A stretch of DNA of 24,842 nucleotides. It comes from a virus. Each line of letters starts with the position of its first letter. Positions within the stretch are counted from its first letter, which is position 1. The notes beneath the pieces are model-generated. The model worked only from the letters and a program-made list of their open reading frames with translations. It searched no databases and was not told where the DNA came from. The stretch lies in the IMG/VR virus record IMGVR_UViG_3300032048_000014, positions 1 to 24,842 of that record, one strand, 5' to 3'. Made by a program: the position numbers and the translations under genes. Shown here in pieces: positions 14,578 through 21,572 of this stretch.

Positions 14578-15491
14578 AAGAGCACACTTTATGGGTTGAA
14601 AAATATCGACCAGCTAAGTTAGAAAATTATGTAGGTAATGAACATTTAAAAGCAAAGGTGAGTGGATATCTAAAAACTAATGATGTTCCACATTTACTTT
14701 TATATGGAAGAGCAGGAACAGGTAAAACTACACTTGCTAAATTAGTTGTTAAGAATATTGAGTGTGATTACCTATATATTAACGCATCTGATGAGAATAG
14801 TGTAGATACAGTTCGTAATAAGGTGAGACAATTCGCATCTACGATAGGTTTCAAGGATATGAAAGTAATTGTCTTAGATGAGTGTGATTACATCACACCT
14901 AACGCTCAAGCGGCTTTGCGTAATCTTATGGAGACTTTTAGTAGACATTGTAGGTTTATCCTAACTTGTAACTATGTAGAAAGAATTATTGATCCAATAC
15001 AAAGTCGGTGTCAAGTATTTGAAATTATACCACCAAATAAGAAAGATACTGCAATACACCTTGTTAAGATATTAGAACAAGAAAAATTAAAGTATAATGC
15101 TGAAGATATTAAGGTTTTAATTGATAGTAGTTATCCTGATATAAGAAAGATTATAAATGCTACACAACGAAGTGTGGTTGATGGTGTAGTTGTTTTAGAT
15201 AAACAAAGCACTATACAAAATGACTATAAATTAAAGGTATTAGATATTTTAAAAGTTCAGGATAAGAAAACTGCTTTCGGAAATCTAAGACAATTATTAG
15301 CTGATAATGCTATCAGAGACTATTCAGATTGTTTCAGATTATTGTATGATAATGTGGATGAGTATGGAACAGGTCACATAGCAGAGGTAATTATAATATT
15401 AGCTAGATATGAACAATCAGATACACAAGTAGTCGATAAAGAAATAAACTTTATGGCTATGTTAATTGAATTATTAGGAGTAATCAAATGA
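14574..15491 (+). CDS. 44: clamp loader large subunit, AAA+ ATPase (gp44)
   Basis: 305 aa from ATG 14574 (ATGA overlap, AGGAAG at 14559-14564), chosen over an upstream in-frame start because the homologous protein begins LWVEKYRPAKLENYVG. It loads the gp45 ring on primed DNA with gp62. Walker A is GRAGTGKT (residues 45-52), Walker B VIVLDECD (Asp102-Glu103), sensor 1 FILTCNY, the arginine-finger motif PIQSRCQ, and sensor 2 PDIRKIINATQR. Length is close to T4 gp44 (319). Confidence 0.93.
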   Translation: MKEHTLWVEKYRPAKLENYVGNEHLKAKVSGYLKTNDVPHLLLYGRAGTGKTTLAKLVVKNIECDYLYINASDENSVDTVRNKVRQFASTIGFKDMKVIVLDECDYITPNAQAALRNLMETFSRHCRFILTCNYVERIIDPIQSRCQVFEIIPPNKKDTAIHLVKILEQEKLKYNAEDIKVLIDSSYPDIRKIINATQRSVVDGVVVLDKQSTIQNDYKLKVLDILKVQDKKTAFGNLRQLLADNAIRDYSDCFRLLYDNVDEYGTGHIAEVIIILARYEQSDTQVVDKEINFMAMLIELLGVIK

Positions 15492-15769
15492 GTATGCACC
15501 CAATGGGACCAATGAAAAAACCAAAAACACAAGTCAAGGTAGATTTAGGACAAGCTGAAACTATGAAGTGTGATAAATGTTCAAATTATTTGTTCATTAC
15601 ATCGTTTGTCTTGAAGAAAATATCAGCACTAATATCACCAAATGGACAAGAGGGAATAGTTCCTATCCAAGTTTATAGTTGTGGTAATTGTGGACATGTT
15701 CCAGCAAAATTACTTGAAGGAAGTGATGTTACAGGTAAAGAACTTGGCCAAGAAAAAACAGACAATTAA
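15488..15769 (+). CDS. small zinc-ribbon protein between clamp loader genes
   Basis: 93 aa. Four cysteines, Cys28/Cys31 (CDKC) and Cys65/Cys68 (CGNC), with a knuckle-to-knuckle spacing of 33, form a rubredoxin-like zinc ribbon. Between them lies a conserved-looking strand segment, VLKKISALISPNGQEGIVPI. The N-terminus is Met/Pro-rich and probably disordered. The function is unknown; nucleic-acid or protein binding at the fork is plausible from its position between genes 44 and 62, which it overlaps by 4 and 26 bases. Confidence 0.78.
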   Translation: MSMHPMGPMKKPKTQVKVDLGQAETMKCDKCSNYLFITSFVLKKISALISPNGQEGIVPIQVYSCGNCGHVPAKLLEGSDVTGKELGQEKTDN

Positions 15770-16250
15770 ACGGAAGGGTGTATTTGATTATTTAAATCAA
15801 ATCACAAAACATCAGAAAAAAGGATTTTGGGAATCACTTTCTGATGAAGACAAAAAGGGTTGGTCTACATTTCTTGTAAACCGATTCTTATCAATGAGAT
15901 CAGATTTCCTACCCATAGTGAATGAGGTTCAGAAGTATAGCTTGAAACCAGAATTGATTTACAAGACATACATGGATATTATTCCAAAAGGAAATTATTA
16001 CTTGAGATATATCAAGGGAAAGAAGAAGAAGAATATGGATTACCCAAATTGGATGATTAACGTGGTCAGTAATGACTTACAAGTCAGTAAAAGAGAAGCA
16101 ATTGATGCTATCGAAATGTATATGTTAACTGAAGCAGGACAACAAGAACTGTCAGAACTAATACAGAAATTCGGTGTTGATAAAAAACAGCTTAAATCAG
16201 TTGGATTGTATTTTGAATCAAGTGGAACAGACATAAGAACAATTGGCTGA
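15744..16250 (+). CDS. 62: clamp loader small subunit (gp62-like)
   Basis: 168 aa (T4 gp62 has 187). It partners gp44 in loading the sliding clamp. Family assignment rests on position after gene 44, size, and the pattern GVFDYLNQI, DKKGWSTFLVNRFLSM, YKTYMDIIPKGNYYLRYIKG and VSKREAIDAIEMY, which matches the helical collar protein of T4-like phages. Start choice: TTG 15744 gives MAKKKQTIKRKG, with AGG 8 bases upstream. ATG 15726 (AAGGA only 4 bases ahead) and an earlier ATG at 15681 are less likely because they lie deep in the zinc-ribbon frame. Confidence 0.78.
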   Translation: MAKKKQTIKRKGVFDYLNQITKHQKKGFWESLSDEDKKGWSTFLVNRFLSMRSDFLPIVNEVQKYSLKPELIYKTYMDIIPKGNYYLRYIKGKKKKNMDYPNWMINVVSNDLQVSKREAIDAIEMYMLTEAGQQELSELIQKFGVDKKQLKSVGLYFESSGTDIRTIG

Positions 16251-16881
16251 TTTCAAGGATTACATCGTTGAGTTAGTTCCCCGAATGGCTATACAGGAGT
16301 TTATAGAACACTACCATTATAGTCATAGTTGTAATGGTATACAAGGTTTAGAATGTTTTGCACTATTTGCACCAGGTAATTTTGGTATACCCAGAATGGT
16401 AGGTGCTATGATGTATGCTATACCATCTATGCCAAATACTGCTAAAGCATATAATCCAATACATCCTAAAAAATGTATTGAGTTAAGAAGATTAGTCTGT
16501 TTAGATGAAGCACCTAAGAATAGTGAAAGTTTCTTTATAGCTCAAACTATAAAATGGTTAAGACAGAATACAGATTATGAAGTCATTATTTCATTTGCAG
16601 ATAAACAACATGGACACACAGGAGTTATTTACAGAGCTAGTAACTTTGAGTTTATTGGTGAAACTGGTGCAGGTAGAGTTCTGATGGTTGATGGTAAAGA
16701 GTATCATAGTAGGTCTCTAAGTCAACCAATCAAACCATACAGTAGAAGAATACGTGCAAGATGGGAAGCAAAGGATCCTGATGTATTCTTTAAGAAGAGA
16801 AAGAGTAAAAACAGATATGTTTATTACTTGAATAAAGGTATTAAAAAGAAAATAAAGAAGTTTAATCGTGAAAAGAATTAG
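16243..16881 (+). CDS. Mom-like DNA adenine-modification protein, paralogue 2
   Basis: 212 aa from TTG 16243, which is needed because the segment before the first ATG (16285) aligns with the N-terminus of paralogue 1. Shared landmarks in the same order: EHYHYSH (residues 22-28), GAMMYAIPS, CIELRRLV, FIAQTIKWLRQ, VIISFADKQHGHTGVIYRA followed by SNF, and SRSLS. The family fold is GNAT-like and the expected role is nucleobase modification of phage DNA against restriction. The last about 40 residues are extremely basic (KKIKKFNREKN at the end), unlike paralogue 1, consistent with DNA contact. It overlaps gp62 by 8 bases and the nuclease gene by 14 bases. No good Shine-Dalgarno precedes TTG, so coupling to gp62 translation is likely. 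Confidence 0.72.
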   Translation: MADFKDYIVELVPRMAIQEFIEHYHYSHSCNGIQGLECFALFAPGNFGIPRMVGAMMYAIPSMPNTAKAYNPIHPKKCIELRRLVCLDEAPKNSESFFIAQTIKWLRQNTDYEVIISFADKQHGHTGVIYRASNFEFIGETGAGRVLMVDGKEYHSRSLSQPIKPYSRRIRARWEAKDPDVFFKKRKSKNRYVYYLNKGIKKKIKKFNREKN

Positions 16882-17731
16882 TTACAGTCAATATAGTCAA
16901 TGGGCTGTATGTCCTCATAAATGGAAACTAAATTATATAGATGAGTTAAGAACATTTAAGGGTAACATACATACCTTATTTGGTTCTGCTATGCATGATG
17001 TATTACAGACATATCTAACTGTAATGTATAATGACAGTATTAAAAAAGCTGATGCTTTACCATTAGCAAATATGTTGTTACATAGGATGAAAACCTATTA
17101 TAAAGATATAGTAGAAGATTTACATGGTGAAGAGATATCAAGTCAAGAAGAAATGCAAGAGTTCTATGAGCATGGATTAGCTATAATAGAGTGGTTCGTA
17201 AAGAAAAGGTCTATGTATTTCAGTAAGAAGGGTTATGAATTAGTTGGAGTTGAAGTTCCAATTGATTATGATTTACCAAACAAGATTAAGTTTGTTGGTT
17301 ATATTGATGTTTTAATCTACGATACTGTAAGAGAAAAGTATAAAATCATAGATATCAAGACTTCTACTATGGGTTGGAACAAGTGGGCTAAAGCAGATAA
17401 AACAAAGACAGATCAATTATTATTATACAAACAGTTCTATGGTGCTCAACATGATATACCCTTAGATAAGATAGATGTAGAATATTTTATAGTTAAAAGA
17501 AAACTTTATGAGAAATTAGATTGGCCACAAAGAAGAGTTCAAACATTTGTACCAGCAAATGGAACACCAAGTATCAATAAAGTTACTAATAACATAAAAG
17601 CTTTTATAGATGAATGTTTTATTGATGGAGAATATAACCAACCACATATTTATAGGAAAGAAGCATCAAAGAAGAACTGTCGGTTCTGTGAGTTTAATCA
17701 AACTGAATATTGTGATGCTGGAGTCAAATAA
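16868..17731 (+). CDS. PD-(D/E)XK nuclease, Cas4/RecB-like with probable Fe-S cluster
   Basis: 287 aa from GTG 16868. Motifs: SYSQYSQWAVCPHKW (Cys15), GSAMHDVLQTYL, VGYIDVLIYD (Asp147), IIDIKTST (Asp162, Lys164) and QLLLY (Gln183-Tyr187), the standard catalytic core and QxxxY motif of RecB-family exonucleases. Cys271, Cys274 and Cys282 near the C-terminus together with Cys15 make the four-cysteine pattern of Cas4/AddB-type [4Fe-4S] nucleases. It likely degrades or trims DNA ends in phage recombination or host DNA breakdown. No CRISPR array or other cas gene is present. Its start lies inside the second Mom-like gene. Confidence 0.85.
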   Translation: MKRISYSQYSQWAVCPHKWKLNYIDELRTFKGNIHTLFGSAMHDVLQTYLTVMYNDSIKKADALPLANMLLHRMKTYYKDIVEDLHGEEISSQEEMQEFYEHGLAIIEWFVKKRSMYFSKKGYELVGVEVPIDYDLPNKIKFVGYIDVLIYDTVREKYKIIDIKTSTMGWNKWAKADKTKTDQLLLYKQFYGAQHDIPLDKIDVEYFIVKRKLYEKLDWPQRRVQTFVPANGTPSINKVTNNIKAFIDECFIDGEYNQPHIYRKEASKKNCRFCEFNQTEYCDAGVK

Positions 17732-17734
17732 AAT

Positions 17735-18178
17735 ATGTATGATAAATTTAACATAAGTCTAAGATTACCAATACATCAATTTCTTAATCAGAAATCTGAA
17801 GAAATGGTTGTTGATAAAATAAAAGAGTGTTACTCTAAGATTAACACATCTTGGACATTAAAGGTTTGGATGGATTCTGATATTGTTGATGCTCAAGATG
17901 TTGTAGAATTTGCAGAAAAATATGAAGATATTTTTAAACATAGAACATCATTTACATCAAAAGATAAAGTGTATGCAAATGATTATGTTTTGTTTGAAAT
18001 AGTAGATCCTAACAATAGATTACCAAATCAAGAAAAATTTAACAGAAGTAGATATATTTACAAAACTCAAGTTGGAGAATTGATACCAAAAGGATTAGAT
18101 GAATACATAAAAATATCTAATTTTATTTTAAGTGTTAACCAACGAAAGGCATACGAAACATCGAGACCATCAAGATAG
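17735..18178 (+). CDS. hypothetical protein, 147 aa
   Basis: Not recognised. Soluble, mixed alpha/beta, with no cysteine cluster or membrane segment; it holds a single Cys near residue 32. Noticeable segments are LRLPIHQFLNQKSEEMVVDK, TLKVWMDSDIVDAQDVVEF and a charged middle rich in Tyr and Asp. ATG 17735 lies three bases after the nuclease stop, with GGAG (17720-17723) 11 bases upstream. Its last 10 bases overlap the SLOG gene frame. The context suggests a DNA-metabolism accessory, with no direct evidence. Confidence 0.7.
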   Translation: MYDKFNISLRLPIHQFLNQKSEEMVVDKIKECYSKINTSWTLKVWMDSDIVDAQDVVEFAEKYEDIFKHRTSFTSKDKVYANDYVLFEIVDPNNRLPNQEKFNRSRYIYKTQVGELIPKGLDEYIKISNFILSVNQRKAYETSRPSR

Positions 18179-18570
18179 CAATAATAGGTTCAAGAACCTA
18201 TACTAACAAACTAAAAGTAAAAGATTTTATATTTAAACTCAAAGAAGAACATGGAGAGTTTATAGAAATTGTTAGTGGTGGGGCTAAATTTGGTGCAGAT
18301 AAATATGCAAAAGAATATGCATTTGAATTTGGTGTAAAGTATACTGAATTTCCACCATATCATGAACCACACAATTCTTATTGTATAGAGAGTCAATTTA
18401 AATACGGCAAAGAATATAACGTTAAACATTTTTTTATCAGAAACGAAGCAATAATAAAGTATTCAAATGGAGTTGTTGCTTTTATTACTAATGGGGAATT
18501 AACATCAGGGACTGCAAATGCAGTAAATCACGCAAAAAAACACAAGAAAAAAGTTGTGTTTATTTCTTAA
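18169..18570 (+). CDS. DUF2493/SLOG-family protein without a standard start codon
   Basis: 133 aa. The frame is open from 18139 to TAA 18568-18570 and has no early ATG/GTG/TTG. Read from AUC 18169 it gives (M)KIAIIGSRTYTN, the usual start of this family. Family motifs: IGSRTYTN (nucleotide-binding first turn), IVSGGAKFGADKYAKEYA, GVKYTEFPPYHEP, RNEAIIKYSNGVVAFITNG, and SGTANAVNHAKK followed by KVVFIS. SLOG/YspA-like proteins have a Rossmann-type fold related to DprA and LOG and are thought to bind nucleotides or nucleotide-derived ligands; the exact role is unknown. GAG at 18163 and AAAGG at 18145-18149 are the only Shine-Dalgarno-like bases. AUC 18160 would be an alternative start. Translation may be coupled to the preceding gene. 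Confidence 0.8.
   Translation: MKIAIIGSRTYTNKLKVKDFIFKLKEEHGEFIEIVSGGAKFGADKYAKEYAFEFGVKYTEFPPYHEPHNSYCIESQFKYGKEYNVKHFFIRNEAIIKYSNGVVAFITNGELTSGTANAVNHAKKHKKKVVFIS
18184..18201 (+). repeat. perfect inverted repeat at the start of the SLOG gene
   Basis: ATAGGTTC-AA-GAACCTAT is an 18-base perfect palindrome. As RNA it forms 7 pairs around the loop CAAG, beginning at +16 from AUC 18169. It encodes IGSRTY, so coding constraint could explain part of it. It might act as an operator-like site or an RNA hairpin influencing initiation. The related hairpin at 8678-8697 is also close to a non-standard start. Confidence 0.45.
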
Positions 18571-18581
18571 TATATTTATAT

Positions 18582-18598
18582 TTATATATATGAATATA
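18582..18598 (+). promoter_or_regulatory. promoter-like AT motif upstream of the ribbon-helix-helix gene
   Basis: TTATATATATGAATATA occupies the 45-base gap 18571-18615 and differs by one base from 11188-11204 upstream of gene 45. It follows TATATTTATATT, so -10-like hexamers are present, but no -35 can be assigned with confidence. It marks the junction between the DNA-metabolism block and the glycosyltransferase block, a sensible place for a promoter. Confidence 0.35.
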
Positions 18599-18615
18599 CG
18601 AATGGAGTTTTAATT

Positions 18616-18807
18616 ATGGAAAGCAAATTAACATCGGTAAAAGTTCTTATCGACTTATACAAGAAATTTAAAGGGCTAAGTATTGAAGAGGAATTTACTC
18701 TTCAAAAATTAGTTAATCGTTCAATGGATTTATATTGTTCGGATGTAAAATTTCAAGAACAAATCATGACCTATACTAACTTAATTCAAAGTGGTAGTAG
18801 GTACTAA
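18616..18807 (+). CDS. small ribbon-helix-helix-like DNA-binding protein
   Basis: 63 aa. The N-terminal strand TSVKVLIDLYKKFKGL, then a helix (SIEEEFTLQKLVNRSMDLY), matches the ribbon-helix-helix arrangement of small dimeric regulators, and similar proteins occur in T4-like marine phages from memory. It would dimerise and bind DNA by the paired strands; the target is unknown. ATG 18616 has GGAG (18604-18607) upstream. It is the first gene after a promoter-like gap and lies three bases before the first glycosyltransferase, so it may regulate this cluster. Confidence 0.72.
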   Translation: MESKLTSVKVLIDLYKKFKGLSIEEEFTLQKLVNRSMDLYCSDVKFQEQIMTYTNLIQSGSRY

Positions 18808-18810
18808 AAT

Positions 18811-20193
18811 ATGGCTAAAAAGAAAATAATGTTATTATCCGACGACTTGAGAATGTCAAGTGGTGTTGGAACAATGTCAAGAGAATTCGTTATAGGAACA
18901 ATAAAAGATTTCGACTGGGTTCAAATTGGTGGTGCAATAAAACATCCCGAAGAAGGTAGAGTGGTAGATATATCGGATTCTATCAATAAAGATTATAATT
19001 TAAAAGATGCATATCTAAAAATATATCCTATTAGTGGTTATGGAAATCCCGAAATTTTAAGAAGTATTATGTCTGTAGAAAAGCCTGACGCAATTCTACA
19101 CTATACCGACCCAAGATTTTGGAATTGGTTATATCAAATGGAACATGAACTTAGACAAAGTATTCCTATCTTTTATTATAATATATGGGATGATTTACCT
19201 TATCCTCATTGGAATGAACCTTTTTATGAGAGCTGTGATTTGATGATGAATATTTCACGACAAACAGTTAATATTGTAGATAAGGTATGTGTAAATAAAC
19301 CAAGAACAGATTGGGATAACACATATGTTCCTCATGGAATAAATCATAAAGTATTTTATCCAATAGATGCATTACATAAAGAGTATGATAAAGTTAAACA
19401 ATTTAAAAATCACATAACAGGTGGTCAAGATTTCGAATATATTGTATTTTGGAATAACAGAAATATTCGTAGAAAATTACCTGGTGATGTTATAATGGCA
19501 TTTAAACAATTTTGTGAGTTAATTGGTGAAGAAAAAGCTAAAAAGTGTGCTTTGATAATGCACACACAGCCAGTAGATGATAATGGAACTGATTTACCTA
19601 AAGTAGTTGAGAAACTATTACCAAAACATATGAAAGTTATATTCTCAAATGAGAAATTAGATAACCAACAAATGAATTACATATACAATACAGTAGATGT
19701 TACAATTAATATTGCATCAAATGAAGGATTTGGATTGGGAACTTGTGAATCGTTAATGTGCGGGACACCTATCGTTGTTAATGTTACAGGTGGATTACAA
19801 GATCAATGTGGTTTTAAGAAAGAAGATGGTTCATATTTAACGGTAGACGATTACAATGATGATTTCCAATCCAATCATAGAGGGAAATATAAGGAGCATG
19901 GTGAATGGGTGTTCCCAGTATTTCCCTCTAATATTTCATTACAAGGTTCACCACCCACACCATATATCTATGATGATAGATGTAATTCGGAAGATGCAGC
20001 AGAAGGATTAAAATACTTCTATGATATGGGTGAAGAAGAGAGAAAAGAATGTGGTGAGAAGGGATTAGAATTTGTTAAGACAGAAGAGATAGGTATGACA
20101 GCAGAGAATATGAGCAACCGATTCATCAAAGATATGAATACTGCATTCGAAAAGTGGACACCACGTAAACGATACACTTTATATAAGGCATAG
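18811..20193 (+). CDS. GT-B fold glycosyltransferase (GT4-like), first
   Basis: 460 aa. The N-terminal Rossmann half begins KIMLLSDDLRMSSGVGTMSREF, with the glycine-rich acceptor loop. The C-terminal half has the EX7E motif EGFGLGTCE (Glu305/Glu313) followed by LMCGTPIVVNVTGGLQDQCG, typical of GT4-type retaining enzymes that use a nucleotide sugar. PHGINHKVFYP is the domain-linker motif common in GT4. It is cytoplasmic with no membrane segment. The acceptor is unknown; phage DNA bases, virion proteins or host glycans are all possible. It is adjacent to a second, unrelated-looking GT-B gene 8 bases downstream. Confidence 0.85.
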   Translation: MAKKKIMLLSDDLRMSSGVGTMSREFVIGTIKDFDWVQIGGAIKHPEEGRVVDISDSINKDYNLKDAYLKIYPISGYGNPEILRSIMSVEKPDAILHYTDPRFWNWLYQMEHELRQSIPIFYYNIWDDLPYPHWNEPFYESCDLMMNISRQTVNIVDKVCVNKPRTDWDNTYVPHGINHKVFYPIDALHKEYDKVKQFKNHITGGQDFEYIVFWNNRNIRRKLPGDVIMAFKQFCELIGEEKAKKCALIMHTQPVDDNGTDLPKVVEKLLPKHMKVIFSNEKLDNQQMNYIYNTVDVTINIASNEGFGLGTCESLMCGTPIVVNVTGGLQDQCGFKKEDGSYLTVDDYNDDFQSNHRGKYKEHGEWVFPVFPSNISLQGSPPTPYIYDDRCNSEDAAEGLKYFYDMGEEERKECGEKGLEFVKTEEIGMTAENMSNRFIKDMNTAFEKWTPRKRYTLYKA

Positions 20194-20201
20194 GAGTTAT
20201 A

Positions 20202-21572
20202 ATGACAAAACCATTTATTTTATTTCAAGGGCCTGTTGCAACACGAAGTGGATATGGAGCACACGCAAGAGATCTTGTTTTAGAATTATTAAAAACTGAT
20301 AAGTATGATATTAAAATAGCGTCTCTCCGTTGGGGAAATACGCCAATGAATGCATTGAATGATCAGAATCCTGATCATAAACTTATATTAGATAATATGA
20401 TATATGAAGGTAAGTTAGACAAACAACCAGATTTGCACATACAAGTTACAGTCCCTAATGAATTTCAGCAGGTTGGTAAAAAGAATTTGGGTATTACTGC
20501 AGGTCTCGAAGCAACTGCTATTCCTAAACAATGGGTTGATGGAATGAATAGGGTGGACTTAAATATAGTTCCAGCTGAGTTTGTTAAAGAAATGATTGAA
20601 CATACCCAATATGAAGAAAAGAAAGGTAAAGAAGTAGTTGGTGTTCATAAAGTTAATAAACCTATAGAAGTTTTATTTGAGGGTTACGATGAAAAAATTT
20701 ATGGTAAGACAAAAGAATTTAATCAAGAATTACTTGATGAGTTTGATAAAATCAGAGAACCATTTTGTTTTTTATTTACAGGTCATTGGTTAAGTGGTAA
20801 TATGACTGAAGATAGAAAAGATGTTGGTATGTTAATTAAAACATTTATCGAAACCTTTAAGAATAAAGGTAAAAAGAAAAGAGCAGCATTGATTCTAAAA
20901 ACAAGTAGCGCTACATTTTCAGTAATAGATAGAGAAGATATTTTGCAAAAGATTAGAACTATCAAAAATAGTGTAGAAGCTAAGATATTTCCAAGTATTT
21001 ATTTACTACATGGTGATTTGGAAGATGAAGAGATGAATCAGTTATATAATCATCCTAAAGTAAAGGCTCACGTTTCATTTACACATGGTGAAGGATTTGG
21101 CAGACCATTACTTGAAGCATCATTAACAGGCAAACCAATTATATATTCTGCTTGGAGTGGACATTTAGATTTTCTACCACCAAGTATGAGCACTGCACTT
21201 GAGGGAACTTTAGTTAAAACACCATCTGGTGCATTTCCAAAAGATATGTTTGTTGATGGTATGGCTTGGTTTGGTGTAAACTATAGTAAAGCTTCAGCAA
21301 AGATGAAAGATGTATTCTTAAACTATAAGAAATATACACCTATATTTAATCAGTTAGCAAAAACAAATAAAGTTAAATTCACAAGGTCTAAGATGGGTGA
21401 AAAGTTTGTTGAGATAGTTGATAGAATGGTTGGTGAAGTTCCACAAGCAGTAAGTCTTAAATTACCAAAATTAAAGAAAATATCAGGTGGTCAAACAGGT
21501 GCAATCAAACCACCACAAGAAAAACCAAAAGTTAAAGATGTTATAAAACTACCTAAACTGAGGAAAATGTAA
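20202..21572 (+). CDS. GT-B fold glycosyltransferase, second
   Basis: 456 aa. The N-terminus FILFQGPVATRSGYGAHARD shows the GT-B acceptor-side loop; a central VPAEFVKEMIE and VLFEGYDEKIY segment is the linker; the C-terminal half has the EX7E motif EGFGRPLLE (Glu297/Glu305) and SLTGKPIIYSAWSGHLDFL. The final about 35 residues are Pro/Lys-rich and contain a repeated KLPKLKK / KLPKLRK motif, unusual for a catalytic domain and possibly a tether. ATG 20202 has GGAG 7 bases upstream. It ends TAATG with the next gene. Substrate unknown. Confidence 0.83.
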   Translation: MTKPFILFQGPVATRSGYGAHARDLVLELLKTDKYDIKIASLRWGNTPMNALNDQNPDHKLILDNMIYEGKLDKQPDLHIQVTVPNEFQQVGKKNLGITAGLEATAIPKQWVDGMNRVDLNIVPAEFVKEMIEHTQYEEKKGKEVVGVHKVNKPIEVLFEGYDEKIYGKTKEFNQELLDEFDKIREPFCFLFTGHWLSGNMTEDRKDVGMLIKTFIETFKNKGKKKRAALILKTSSATFSVIDREDILQKIRTIKNSVEAKIFPSIYLLHGDLEDEEMNQLYNHPKVKAHVSFTHGEGFGRPLLEASLTGKPIIYSAWSGHLDFLPPSMSTALEGTLVKTPSGAFPKDMFVDGMAWFGVNYSKASAKMKDVFLNYKKYTPIFNQLAKTNKVKFTRSKMGEKFVEIVDRMVGEVPQAVSLKLPKLKKISGGQTGAIKPPQEKPKVKDVIKLPKLRKM

